Shown in pieces: positions 43,237 through 55,300 of a stretch of DNA of 64,000 nucleotides. Both the position numbers and the translations under genes were made by a program. Below the pieces are notes generated by a model. The model made no database searches. It was not told the origin of the DNA and saw nothing but the letters and a program-made list of their open reading frames with translations. This stretch comes from Diphasiastrum complanatum (lineage: Eukaryota; Streptophyta; Lycopodiopsida; Lycopodiales; Lycopodiaceae), in the NCBI GenBank assembly GCA_029204225.1, contig MU832646.1, positions 1 to 64,000 on the forward strand. Reading direction: 5' to 3'. How positions within the stretch are numbered: the stretch's first letter is position 1; the number at the start of each line of letters is the position of its first letter.

Positions 43237-43474
43237 TGCTAGAAACCAATGATAAACTTGTTACTGTTTACGATTTACTGTTGACAACTGTTACCAGCTG
43301 TAAGTAGTTGTAGGCTAGTCTATAGTCAACTACTAGTTTTCTCCGGCCCCTCTATATTCAGGATTTATTGTACTCTCTTTTTAGTGTAACAGTGTGATGG
43401 TGTGTTCTTCCTCTTTCTCTTGGTGATTGCTTATGGTGATTGATTGATAGTGCTTATCAGGTTATTGACAACCA
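43237..43474 (+). mobile_element. Copia 3' LTR, short (about 238 bp)
   Basis: It starts TGCTAGAAACC directly after the polypurine tract and ends TTGACAACCA. The end is chosen at the first CA before sequence that belongs to another repeat, so it is approximate. Confidence 0.55.
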
Positions 43475-44265
43475 ATGGCTATGTCTTGTCTCTTCAAGTT
43501 TTATGGTGCATGTGTATTAGCTTTTTGGAGTTATGGAGCTAATGGAAGGAGTGCACTATATGGAGTCTTGTTCAATTATAAGCCTAAGGTTGTGTACCTT
43601 AGTGTTCTTGAAGGTTATTTCTTTGCATGTGTTTTCTTGGAAGCAAGGAAGGATGGAGATCCAAGTCTATGGATCATGGTTGGTGGATGCTTATCCACCA
43701 AGGAAGGCTACAAAGCCTTTACACTCTCTATCTCAAAGGTGTTTGAGCATGGAGGAGTTATTGATTATGAAGATCTATTTTCTATCTTGGAAGGGGCCAA
43801 GAGCATAGTGTCTCTAATTGCATCAAAAGTTCATTCTATGGAGAAAAGCCAACCTTTGATGGGGTCGATATTTGAGGAGGAGAATCCTCAACATGCATAT
43901 CCAAGGAGATTTTCATTGTACAAGGCCAAGTCCTTGTGGTTCTTATTTTATGGAAAATAAAGGATAAGTAAATGCGGTATTCATTATATTCTACTCACCT
44001 ATGGTTCTCTTTCTTCGATTGATGATATATCTTGCTTAGTTTAGATTTGCTTATCTCAAAGATCAAGTAAGACTATTCTAGTTTTGAATAAAGTCTTTAG
44101 TTTGGAGTTGATTCTTGTCATTGGTGACTTGATTATGTTTTTGAAACATCTAGAAAGCAAGATATTGTATCATCATTTGTATGCTCTTAAATTGAGTAAG
44201 AGCAAGAACGAGTTTAGTACTCATAGTTTGAACTGCACGACTCTTTGAAATGAACTAGGTGCATT
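43475..44265 (+). mobile_element. Dispersed repeat family R1, longest copy
   Basis: Its second half matches the minus strand at 62240-62640, for example GAGGAGGA, CATGC, ATCCAAGGAGA, AAGGCCAAGTC and TATGGAAAATAAAGG words in the same order, and the last 220 bases match 11690-11965. The first part holds a 161-codon open frame (MAMSCLFKFYGACVLAF..., 43475-43960) of unknown nature; I found no clear protein conservation with the other copies. At 11.7 kb the family lies just before a copia polypurine tract, so it is probably a copia 3' region. Confidence 0.55.
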
Positions 44266-44890
44266 ACAAAGTCTGAACAACATCACTTTATAAGCATAAG
44301 CTCCCCATTCTATTGCAAAAGCTATTTTATGACGACCTGTAGGTGCGATCTTGACTTGGTTGTAACCACTACCATCCAAAAACCTATATGCTTCCGCTCA
44401 AGCAAGACAGTCCAAAATGCTTTCAGTAAAGGATAACAAAAAGTGATCCTTTCGTATCACTTTGTTCAAAGCTTTGAGATTCACGCAAATTCTCATCTTT
44501 CCATTCTTCTTAGGAACGACGACAATTGGTGAAAGCCAATCTGTATGTTTGATTTCGTAAATGAAGTCAATTGCAAGTAGTTTTTGTAGCTCTTTCTTTA
44601 TAAGTTCAGTAACATTTGGATTACAGCGATAAAATTTTGTGACTTTTGGAACTGTATCAGGAAGGGTATCATATGCTCAATAACCGAGGTAGAAATTCCC
44701 TTGCGATCCTTATACGCTTGAACAATTTTCTCTGACTCTCCTGGTCTAGGAAGATTCATTGGCTGAGTCCTAGTTGTCCATTGTAAACCTCCCTTGTTTT
44801 CCGGTCCTTTTTCCTTTGGTTCACGATGAGCTTTTGGTAATATAATCACAACATCATCCACAGTATAGCATTTGAAATGCTCAAGCATAT
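44266..44890 (-). pseudogene. Gypsy RT, N-terminal half
   Basis: In broken frames: an RT entry segment in 44598-44888, then DWLSPIVVVPKKNGKMRICV and LKALNKVIRKDHF near 44540-44450, followed by a degraded palm region FLDGSGYNQVKIAP around 44380-44340. The catalytic Asp pair region is lost at the truncation. Confidence 0.8.
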
Positions 44891-45118
44891 CATGTTGGAT
44901 TCTTCTAATTGCTCTTTTTCATAGAGGTTGATCTTTGATCTCCGTTTAGGAATCAATCTGGGTGATGACCTTCTAGATGATGTGCTTGTCTCTGAAGGTG
45001 ATGACTTCCTTGATGGTAATTTCTTGTGAGAAATCTGACTTGAAGAATCATCTTTGGCCTTTCTTTTTTATTTATCCAATAAAGGTGGTACATTCTTAGA
45101 ATCAATTTTTCGAAAATA

Positions 45119-45978
45119 TTATTCCCATTTCAGGACCATATTATAGTGTTGCTTAGCTTGTTTCTTTGGCATTGGTCCTTGAACTTTTCCTTCCTTCAAT
45201 ATAACTGCCTTTGGTGGTTTTATTGTTCGTGCATCTGGAATATCTCGAACTCCAAATCTTATAGGATCCATGTGATTGAGGATCTGCTCATCTGTAAGTT
45301 CTACATCTCCATCGTAAGTCAGAGCATGACTAACATATATTTGATCATCTTCAATCGGACCTGGAATTGGATCAATTGATATCCAAGCCAAATTCATCAT
45401 ATTTAATAGAAAAGTGATTGGCATAACCGAAGTTCGATCAAGAAAGAAAATTTCGCTCAATTCGGAGTGATTATCTTGTTGGCACATATAGCCTGCTATA
45501 CAATCCATTGTTGCAAGAGCTTGATTCCAATTGATCTTGTCAGTTTCAGAGTCATAGTGGACTCCCAGAGTCTTCACTTGTCGATCACAGGTATGATCCA
45601 TTGTTGATGAATCATCATCCCTCTTTGGACTGCTGGCTTGATAGTCCAAGTGATTGGATCTACTTTGACCGCACTCTCACGATTCTCAAAAGTAATTTTG
45701 CCAGTGTCCCAGTTATGAACTACTTGCGTAACTCGTAACCATGGACATCCTAATAAAATTCGATATACATTTGGCGCGTCAAGTAAGTTTATTACTAAAA
45801 AAGCAATGACAAACTGTACTCTAGCTATTTTGACAAGTACGTCCTTCAACCATTCCTCTCGGACGGCAGTTTGATCAACCAGCTTAATGGCAAAAGTGGC
45901 AGGCTTCAACTTTGTAAGTCCCCATTTTGCACATAGCTTGGTTGAAATCAGGTTAACTCCTGAATCTCCATCAATCAT
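45119..45978 (-). pseudogene. Gypsy aspartic protease and linker
   Basis: The protease frame (45574-45978) starts MIDGDSGVNLISTKLC: the retropepsin active site DGDS with the Gly-Asp-Ser pattern altered from the usual DSGA/DGGA. It continues to ILLGCPWLRVTQVVHNWDT, the conserved second block (ILG.PWL). The overlapping frame 45119-45649 is the linker with ELSEIFFLDRTSVMPITFLL and VILKEGKVQGPMPKKQAKQH. A frameshift joins the two. Confidence 0.8.
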
Positions 45979-46284
45979 GGCTGCTTCTTTACTAAATTGT
46001 CTATGTTGTATGGGCAGGGTGATGTTTTTCTGTTCACTTTTCTAGGCAGTTCCTACATTGAGTACTTCATTCGTTTGTTCAAACCTGGAACAAAAAAGTG
46101 GCTTCTAATAGACTTGTGGTTCCATTTGAGTCAATCTTTCTACTAATACTTCTTTTGTTTTTTATACTAGCTTAAGAAATTCTTGTAGTGTAATATCCAT
46201 CTTGCTAGACAAAATATTTACAATTATTTCTGCTTTCAGCACTTCTGGTCTTGTCATCTTGAAGGGTTCTTCATAATGGTGCAA

Positions 46285-47934
46285 CTATGTATTAACATCT
46301 GTTCTTGGATCTGTTTGTGGCATAGAAGAAGAAGGAACTTCGGCTGATGCTTTAATGGCTTCTTGGGCTTCTTCTTTTTGCAACTGTTTGATCCACTGTC
46401 TCATATCTTGATATCTTTTCTTTTCTATTTTGAGATTCAGATACACCTCTGATGCGGTAGGTATATCTGTAGATCCAGCAGATACTGGATCAACTAGAAC
46501 CTCCTTCTGTTTATGAGCTCTGATAACAACCATCAAAGGTACAATTGGTTCAGATTGAATGATTGTCCTTTTCTTGATCGTAATCATATTCATTGGAGTA
46601 GTAACCGGAGATGATTTGCATCTTGCAAAAAATTCTTTATAATAGTGTCCATAACCACATTCTCTACAGAATGGTATAAATTTCTCTGTGTTTGGACATT
46701 TAGCAACTCTATGGTTCTCTGCACATGCAAAACATCCAAGTGGCACTCTGGCTCTAGCTGCTTGTTGTTGCACGACAACATCGATAGCATTTTGCTCTGA
46801 AGGACCACTCTTGTGATCATTGCTATAGTTCCACTGCTCATTAGCACGATAAGGTTCTGGTTCCATTAGATTAGCAGGAGGAGCACTCTATTCTGTTGGA
46901 GCTAGCAAAGCTAGTCGTTCTGAAAATCCAAGGGCAAAATTGAAAGGCTTCCCATCAGGACCCTTTGAATAAGTAGGTTCATGATATTGAAGCTTAGCAT
47001 ACCTCTGCTAAATAATCCAAGAATTAAACGAGCAAAAGGCTGTTTCATGTCCCGTAGAGTTACACAAATGAAAATAGTATTTGTCATCCATTGTTTCAAT
47101 GTTGGACACTCATTCATAGTGTGATTTCCCGCACAAATCAAACACCTGACATTTTCCCGGCTAGGAAAAGTCTTTGCAAACTTTTCAAGTTCTTTGTTCG
47201 CTTTCCCATGAAATTCTTCTGGCTTTCAGCTTTTCGTCGAACTGGAACTGCATTTTTTCTACCTGCATGTTTGACCAAGTTTTTGAAACTTGTCGATCAT
47301 CTTCTCTGTAGTTGCATTGATATTTGTTGATGCAATGGTGGTGGATGTTGTCGTGGTTTGCCCTACAGTATACAACATCATTCCAACATTTGGTTCGTCA
47401 TCAGGATCTTCATCCTCCTCATGAGTTGTATCATCCATAGCGCTTTGTATTGTAGCATATTCATTATGGTGTTTTAGCTCACGTCTAAACCTTTTAGGTA
47501 GACCTGCAAAAAACCACATAATCATCCTCGTTGATTAGTTCGGGATCACACTCAGATCTGAGGTTTTTAACCCGTTCAATATAATAACTTACTAGCTCTC
47601 TCATTCCCATTTTAGTTTTACTTAAAAGGAGAATAAGATCTTTCATAAATTTTCTGGGCTTAAATCTCGTAATGAGAGCGGCTTTAACCACTTCCCAATC
47701 TTGATGTTCTGCTTCCTCTTGGTTATAAAATCAATCTTGAGCAACTCCAGTTAAGGCCATAGGGAATAACTGAAGTTTATCTTGTGGAAAGACTTCGCCA
47801 TAAACCCTACATGATTCAGAAAAGATCTGGAGAAATCCGATGGAATCAAATAACCCATTGTACTTTGGTATTTTTGAATGAGGAGACCTCCTAACAACAA
47901 TTGGTGGTGGATTCAATGGTCCTCCATCAGCCAT
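46285..47934 (-). pseudogene. Gypsy gag with three short zinc knuckles
   Basis: The start MADGGPLNPPPIVVRRSPHS leads to the core (YNGLFDSIGFLQIFSESCRV, LMKDLILL-type segments and MGMRELVSYYIERVKNL) across several frameshifts. Three Cys/His boxes follow: CLICAGNHTMNEC near 47130, CFACAENHRVAKC near 46740, both CX2CX3HX4C, and a degraded CRECGYGHYYKEFFARC near 46660. The spacing has one residue fewer than the classical CX2CX4HX4C. A poly-Thr stretch (GQTTTTSTTIAST) and an acidic stretch (HEEDEDPDDEP) lie before them. Confidence 0.8.
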
Positions 47935-49313
47935 AATTCCAAATTACGACAATCAGATAATGAGATTGGATCTAGATTTTTCAAACAACAACCTATCTTA
48001 GATCAGATCAGATCAGATCTATAAAATCTCTATCATTTGAAAAATAATTCGATTTTTTATTTTTGAAAAATAGATCTTGATCAAATGACGACACTTCTAA
48101 GAATAATGATTTCTCATAATTAGAATCAAACTGTAATAGAATTGTTCAAAATTTTGACAGAGGCTAGATTTGGAAAATTAGTACGGGCGAAATATTCATG
48201 GGCGAAGGTTGACTCGGTGAAGGTTCTTTAGTATTATTTTGGATAAAAATCTCTGATCTGGTTATTTTCAGACAAATCTAGTAAAATTAACCTTCGTCGA
48301 ACTCATAAAGAATAAATCTGACTCAGATAAGACTAGGATAGAACTGACGAAGGTTTTGCTAGTACAATTTTTACAATTTGACGAGGAAAAAAATAGGGAT
48401 TTTTCAAGATCTTGATAACAATAACGTTCGTCGAACTCATAAATGGTAGCTTACTATAAATAGTATTCTAAAAAATTACAATGAAGGTTTTGGTGAAGGT
48501 TACAAATATAATACTGTTATTTTACAAAAAAGAGCATTTTTTGACGAAAATAGGTCAATATGACATGTGGCCTCTGCTTATCGTTCGCCAAACTCACTGA
48601 TGAACCAAAATAGTAAGTCAAACTGACACAGACTTTGGTAAAGGTTTCAAGCGAAGGTTCTTTTGAGAAAACTGATAATTTTGTAAAAAGGTGTTAAACT
48701 CTTTAAAAAATTACTAGCCACTAGATGAATAGTTACTCTGACCTTCTATTTTTAGAATTAACATTCGCCGACCTGGCAGTAGGTAGATTTGAATCACACC
48801 TATGCATAGTGAATCAAACAAAGGTTCTTTTTCTATATATTTTTAGGGTTTTGAGTGTTTTTTGGTGTTTTTTGATGGTTTTTTTGACGTCTCTGCAAAT
48901 CTGCTGGGAAGGAATGTTCGCCCTTCAAAATGAAGGTTCTGTGAGCCAAATTGAAGGTGCCTGCAACTCGGTGAATATTCTGAAGAGGATAAAAAGTTAT
49001 TAGCTCTTTTTACCAAAATCTAACAGATTTGATCAATTTTTGTTGTTTTTTCTGATTTCTCAGATCCAGATGGATCTTAAGAATGGTGATTCGAATAACT
49101 TCCTTCGTTCAACAATCGGATTAGATTTCAAACAAGAAGATCCACTGAAATCAAGCAAAATCACTCCAAATTTAACTCTAAAATACAATTTTAACACTAT
49201 TTATGCCAAGATAAGATGCACTTATTACTCTACTTGTATAGTACTATGGTGAGCCCACTTGGCAAGCCTTGGCCAACAGTAGTTTTTGTGGTGAGACCCA
49301 CTAGGCACCCAAC
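47935..49313 (-). mobile_element. Gypsy leader or LTR with degenerate 131-bp repeats
   Basis: On the minus strand, TAGGTGGAGAATAT followed by TGTTGGGTGCC at 49313 looks like a polypurine tract and LTR start, so an LTR may run down from there towards the gag at 47934. A primer binding site could not be found. From about 48180 to 48960 the words GAAGGTT and TTCGTCGAACTCAT recur at spacings of roughly 131, 138-157, and 166-179 bases, which indicates a degraded tandem array. Confidence 0.4.
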
Positions 49314-49603
49314 AATATTCTCCACCTAAAGAGGTGCCGGTCCCATGGCACTTGCCTGCATTTGATGTGGAAGAGAGCTGTCGACACGTTTATTGTTAGT
49401 GATGAGCTGCTTCAGGAAAACCGTGGATAAGTGATCGCTTACATAAAACCTGAGGCTTTATTGGCTGTTGATCAGCAAGAACTCGTGCTTGCCAGATTTT
49501 CAACAATACCCACAAGGGTCTGTTGGCCATCCCTGATAACCTTGTTCATCGACAAATGGGTAGTTGACACCATCTATCAGAGGATCCCAAAATAAGGTTG
49601 GTT
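49314..49603 (-). other. Unassigned, possibly element 3' region
   Basis: On the minus strand this leads into the putative polypurine tract at 49314. One short frame reads YPFVDEQGYQGWPTDPCGYC. No family assigned. Confidence 0.3.
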
Positions 49604-49861
49604 GAGATTGTTCCTCACAGATCATGCTACATAGTAACACAGACAGAAAACACTCTCTACAACAAGCTCACATAGCAACTGTATTTCTCAAAATGAAATT
49701 ACATTGTACATATAGTTGTTCACTCAGACAACCCATGCATGACCCAGGTTGTCGTTGGCGGGACGCGTGTCCCGTCGACTTGCCTCGTGGTGAGGCCAAC
49801 TGATCCTTATCCACTGATAGGACCCACAGTACAGTAACACAATGATTCTACTTTAATTCTA
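49604..49861 (-). mobile_element. Copia LTR, inverted relative to the element at 50171
   Basis: It matches 50171-50425 in reverse, including the palindromic GGGACGCGTGTCCCGTCGAC and the CATGCATG words. It is preceded on the minus strand by a purine tract (TTTAAGGGAGAGAA, 49862-49875), so it is a 3' LTR. It loses similarity at about 49620, beyond GATCTGTG, so the last few dozen bases are missing. Confidence 0.85.
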
Positions 49862-49875
49862 ATTCTCTCCCTTAA

Positions 49876-50110
49876 AGTAGAGTCACTTTTTATACAGTCA
49901 TATACATAGCTTTAAAGGCAACAAACTTTAAGTACATAAAGCTTTGATCTAAACTTATCAAACTTTTCTCCAGTAAGTGGCTTAGTGAAAATATCAGCTA
50001 GTTGTTCTTCCGTGTTACAATGAACAACATGAATTTCACGACTCAATAGCCTCTCACGTATGAAATGATACTAAGATTTAGTTGCAACACTGTTGTAGGC
50101 AGATTTGTGC
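49876..50110 (-). pseudogene. Copia RNase H terminus, minus strand
   Basis: The minus strand encodes YHFIRERLLSREIHVVHC, NTEEQLADIFTKPLTG and EKFDKFRSKLYVL, the standard end of copia pol, just before the polypurine tract of the inverted LTR. This block is the one missing from the plus-strand element, whose RNase H breaks off near 55690. Confidence 0.88.
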
Positions 50111-50170
50111 AACGCTTCAATTTTGCTCCTTCTTGTTTCTGGGATTCTAATAACAGTCTACTACTGCATG

Positions 50171-50444
50171 AGTTAGAATTAAAGTAGAATCACTGTGTTA
50201 TTGTACTGTGGGTCCTATCAGTGGATAAGGATCAGTTGGCCTCGCCACGAGGCAAGTCGACGGGACACGCGTCCCGCCAACGGCAACCTGGGTCATGCAT
50301 GGGTTGCTTGAGTGAACAACTATATGTATAGTGTAACTTCATTTTGAGAAATACAATTGCTATGTGAGCTTGCTGTGGAGAGTGTTTTCTGTCTGTGTTA
50401 CTGTGTAGCATGATCTGTGTTCCTATGCAAAGCAAATTCTAAGT
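50171..50444 (+). mobile_element. Copia 5' LTR, about 270 bp
   Basis: It starts near TTAGAATTAAAGTAG (also the start of the inverted copy) and ends just before a primer binding site at 50445 (TGGTATCAGAG). The exact first bases are uncertain because the two copies only agree from TTAG onwards. Confidence 0.8.
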
Positions 50445-50455
50445 TGGTATCAGAG
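50445..50455 (+). promoter_or_regulatory. Copia primer binding site (tRNA-iMet type)
   Basis: TGGTATCAGAG followed by TCGT instead of C, so it matches the first 11 bases of the usual site. A leader of about 1.3 kb follows before gag. Confidence 0.8.
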
Positions 50456-51755
50456 TCGTCCAGGGAGTGTACACAGTACAACGTCGCCATTGAAGAGAGC
50501 TTCGGGAGAACTGTCTTCTGAGAGTGCGGGGTTTACGGCGGGCTGAAGACAGAAAGAGAAGCATTCGTGCACGGTTTCTGATTTATAGAGGCTTGCTAAG
50601 CTCAGCACATGGATTATTAGCCTGTGCATAGCATCAGACAGGGAAAAATTTGGTGAAAAATTGACAATTTTGAAGCCAGCTGAAATTGAAACCGGGCTTG
50701 GGGTTACAGTTTTTTATACATAACTAGTGATTTCTTCACTGTTTGCGCACCGTTGTGGATGCCGTAAGACAAGAAGGAAGCTAGTCACATTGTCAACCAG
50801 CCATGGAGAGACTCTGAGGTTTATGTCAGAGATTTGTCTCCAGACAGTTAACCTAGCAGATTTGCGGTAAAAAGGTGAAAAAAGCCACTTTGTCAAGTTG
50901 AGCTAAAATCACCATTTCTCCACGGAATTTCTTGACTGAACACTCTACAGTCTTGGAATCAGTAGGGCGACCCTACTCCAGGCCTCAGATCATGCTCAAA
51001 ATGATCCACAGACGAGTTAGATCTGACATTTTTCAGAGTGGGGAGGCGCGGCTGCAGACAGGGAGGTCGCAGGACTATTCGCACGCCCAACGCAATGGTC
51101 ATTGTAGTGTCTCGAAGACCATAGCGACTGCAGGAGCATGGTTCAATGCCCAGATGTAGTTTGGACATTGGATGAGGTGTCATATGAATCGACGGTCCAG
51201 AACTTGTGATGGGAGAGAAATTTGGACCACAAGATTTGGTTCAGCCATTGGATGAGCTTTGAATAGGGCCCTGAAGAAGTGAAGTGCATTCTGGCCTTCA
51301 ACTTCATTAAAAAATTTTATACTGAAAGTCGAGTTGGGTCCCTTCACAAGTGAAGAGTGAAGTTTCTTCAAGGTGAAGAAACAGTTCAAAAACTAGAAAA
51401 GTCCCTATTTTTGGGTCCTTTGCCTGGTTTGACCCAAACGAAATGCTATAACCTCCAAACGAAGGGCACCCGGACTGTACCTGCAAGTACGATACAACAA
51501 AATAGAGTGATTGCAGCGGAGAAAGTGTTCAGAGTATGCCAGAAGTGATCTCACCATTCCACCGGGCACGTTGTTGGGAGTTGACGACTGAGTGCATTTC
51601 GGAAGGTGACACCGATTTGGCTTTCAAATTGGTGGAAAAGCGGCGAGTGGCCTGGTAAGGGAAAAAGTACAGATCATTATTTTCAACTTCTGACATCACT
51701 GTTGGCCTCGGCATACTATTCTTAGCCTAAGGCAGAAGTTTCAAGCAGTTTTGCA
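50456..51755 (+). other. Long copia leader
   Basis: 1.3 kb between primer binding site and gag start, unusually long for a copia element. Several short open frames, none with a motif. Confidence 0.5.
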
Positions 51756-52323
51756 ATGGCGAACATGGGAGAGTCCATTTTGAGTGAAAGTAGCAAATTG
51801 GACGGGATTTCCAACTATGCAGTGTGGAAATTCAAAATGAAAAACATACTGATGGGACGCGTGGGAAGTCATCACAGGTGATGAGAGAAGACCGCCAAAT
51901 GAAGCAGACATCAAAGTGTTTGACAAAAAGATGAGGAAAGCTTTGACCTTCATTAACTTGTCAGTGAAGGATCACATCATTACCCACATTTGTGATGCTA
52001 TTACACCCAGACATGCATGGGATGTGCTAAAGGAGCAGTTCGAAATGTCAAATCCGTCAAGAATCATGTTTCTGAAGTCAAAGTTGAATAGTGCCCGCAT
52101 GGAGCAAGGAGAGCACATTCAGACGTACATGACCAGAATCAAGACAATGAGAGATGAACTACATTCTATTGGCGAGCACATACATGATGTGGAGCTGGTG
52201 CACAATGCATTGTGTGGCATTGCAGAATCCTATCAGATGTTTGTGAGTGGAATAGCATCAAGAGAAAGATTGCCAACCTTTGATGAGCTCACAGGAACCT
52301 TGATGCAGAAAGAGCAACGATGA
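51756..52323 (+). pseudogene. Copia gag
   Basis: It starts MANMGESILSESSKLDGISN, with NYAVWKFKMKNIL as the N-terminal hallmark. A frameshift near 51870 moves the reading to the frame 51916-52323, which holds MRKALTFINLSVKDHIITH, HAWDVLKEQFE and the UBN2-type core with MTRIKTMRDELHSIG. The TGA at 52321 sits in the same frame as the following pol, so gag and pol were one continuous frame. Confidence 0.9.
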
Positions 52324-52326
52324 GAA

Positions 52327-55300
52327 ATGGTGAAAACTAGACGTCAAAATGTTGACGATCAAGCACTTGCGACACGCCAAAAACAAGGCAAGGGCAAGGG
52401 CAAGAAGAAGTCTAAGCAGCAACTTGCCAAATCTCAGGAGGATAAGGGATCTTTCAATAAAACTAAGAAGAAAGGCAAGTGCTTCCATTGTGGTAAAACG
52501 GGCCATTGGAAGAGTGAATGTCGCAAATTTCTGGCGGAACAAGGCAAGGGGAAACCAAAACAAGTAGGTAACCTTGTCGATGAGGGTGAGATTGAAGACT
52601 CTAGCATCTTCATATCTGCATTGTCATCTAATCAAGATGATCAAGCATGGTATATTGACTCGAGAGCCACAAGACACATGACAGGTAACAAGAATTGGTT
52701 CAGCAGTTTGAAGGTGTTGGATAATGGAACATCTGTCTCACAAGCAAATGGTGAGGTGTGCATGATCAAGGGGATAGGCACCGTTTCAATCCAACTACTT
52801 GATGGCAAAAGCAGGATAATCACGGAGGTACTTTACGTACCAAGTTTGAAGAAAAATCTACTTTCTGTTGGAGTCATTACTGATCAAAAGTTGAAAGAAG
52901 AATTCGCCCATGATCGTTGCTTTGTGAAGGATGCGAACCAAAAGTTCAGAATTATTGTAGATGGAGTAAGAGAGCCCAATACAAAATTGTACAGGTTGAA
53001 TGCTACAATCAAGGGGCAACATGGACTTGTATCGTCCATTCCTCCACAAACTGAGTTGTGGCATAAGAGGCTTGGTCACTTGAACTTGGGAAGCCTCAGT
53101 TTGATGAGAAAATTGGAGATGATAACAGGATTGCCTACCATAGAAGATCACTTGAAATCGATGTGCGAATCTTGTGTATATGGGAAGCAGCATCAAGAGA
53201 AGTTCAATAAAGGGGGTGTTGCAAGAGCAAAGAACATCCTGGAATTAATCCACGCAAATTTATGCGGGCCTATGAGGACTATGTCCGTAGGTAAAGCCTT
53301 CTATTTCATGACCTTTATTGATGATATGTCACGTAAGACGTGGATCTACTTCTTGAAGAAGAAATCAGATGCATTTGATAACTTCAAGAGCTTTAAAGCA
53401 TTGGTAAGAAATTAGATAGGTAGGAAGATCAAAGTCCTAAGATCAGATAGTGGAGGTGAGTACAAGTCTAATGACTTCAATGATCTTTGTGATCAATGTG
53501 GGATTAAAAGACAATTTACGCAAGCTCATACTCCTACTCTCAATGGTGTAGCTGAGCGCAAAAATCGTACGATTGTGGAAAGTGCCAGATCTATGCTAGC
53601 TGAGATGAAACTACCAAAAGATTTTTGGTCAGAAGCATGTAGCATGGCAGTCTATCTTCAAAATAGAAGTCCTACCATTGCCATACCAAAGATAACACCT
53701 GAGGAAGCATTCACGAAGAAGAAACCAAAGGTGAACCACTTGCGAATCTTTGGATGTAAGGCCTTTGTACACATTCCTAAGGAAGAGAGACGTAAACTTG
53801 ATATAAAAGCTATCAAGTGCATATTCCTAGGATATGATGATCATGTGAAGGGCTATAGATGTTTTGATCCAGTCGAAAACAAAATCCATATAAGCCATGA
53901 TGTTATCTTTGATGAATCCAAGATGTATGAAGACGAGGATGTTGAGAAGATAGACATCTAGTGGGAAAGATGGTATAGTGAGGATACCACCTGATGATGA
54001 TCCATTCATTGACCTTCCAAGTGATGAACATGAGGATACATCTCAAGATACTACTACTCAACCTCAAGAAACAGGTTGGAGAGGTAGGGAAAAACCTTTT
54101 GGTGTAAGAAGGATTGAAGTTGCAGGTGACAGACACAAGGAGAAGGATGTACTGTGGGATACATTTTCACCAGGAAGCTGATCACCTGACAGAAAGCTCC
54201 CTAAGTGGTTTGAGAGATTGTTCGAGAGCCGCGACATAGATGACTTTCCAGGATCATCTAACCAGGGAGAGCTACGAAGATCAACAAGAGAGAAGATACT
54301 ACCTGAAAGGTATGAAGCAAATTATGCTCTCTTATCTAGCATTATTCAAAGCAAAAAACCTTTGACTTATGGTGAAGCGAAGGATGATGACATTTGGGTC
54401 AAGGCCATGGGAGAGGAGATGGAGTCAATTGCTAAGCATAGCACATGGGACTTAGTAGAACCACCAGTTGGCAAGAAACCCATTGGTTGCAAATGGGTAT
54501 ACAGGACCAAGTACCATGCAGATGGAAGTATAGCAAAACACAAAGCAAGATTAGTGATCAAAGGGTACACACAAAATAAAGGCATCGACTATAAGGAGAC
54601 CTTTGCGCCGGTTTGTAGCTGGAATACTCTACATCTACTTATTGCTTTAGCTTCACATTTTGGTTGGCCTTTGCATCAGATGGATGTGAAATTTACTTTT
54701 CTAAATGGTGAGTTAGAAGAAGAAGTGTTCATGGATCAATCTGAAGGCTTTGTAACAAAAGGACATGAAAATAAAGTATGACGCTTGAAGAAAACGCTTT
54801 ATGGCCTTAAACAAGCACCACATGCGTGGTATAGCAGGATTGATGCCTACTTTCGTTCAAAGGGGATGGTGAGAACACATTCTGATCCAAATCTATATGT
54901 CTTATGCTTTGATGGAATGGTTGCTTTGATTGCTCTTATGTTGATAACTTGATTATTACGGGAAATAATCAAGAGATGATAGACATGATCAAGAAAGACC
55001 TCATGGAACAATTCGAGATGACAGATCTCAGCCTGATGCATTACTGCCTTGGAGTAGAAGTGTGGCAAAAAGGACATGAAGTGGGTTTAACACAGGTGAA
55101 ATATGTCAAAGAGTTGCTGCACAAGTTTAGATTGCAGGATTGCAAACCAGTAAACACTCCTATTGAACCAGGTAAAAAGCTTTCTGAGCTTGATGAGTCA
55201 TAGTCATTTGATGCTACGCTATATAGATAGTTAGTAGGGAGCTTGATTTACCTTACCACGACTAGACCAGATATATGCTATGCTATTGGCATTGTAAGTC

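Larger units (their letters stand above)
44266..47934 (-). mobile_element. Ty3/gypsy element, second family: gag, protease, RT start
   Basis: The order down the minus strand is gag (47934-46285), protease (45978-45574), linker (45649-45119) and the start of RT (44890-44266). RNase H and integrase are absent because the element ends at about 44266 against R1 repeat sequence. The linker is homologous to the fragment at 11150-11640. This family differs from the gypsy at 34.4 kb, with a different gag start (MADGGPLNPPPIVVRR) and multiple zinc knuckles. Confidence 0.85.

Noticed and set aside
43475-43960. 161-codon open frame as a host gene
   Set aside because: It lies in a dispersed repeat that also occurs at 62.2-63.0 kb without a preserved frame, so a host gene is unlikely.
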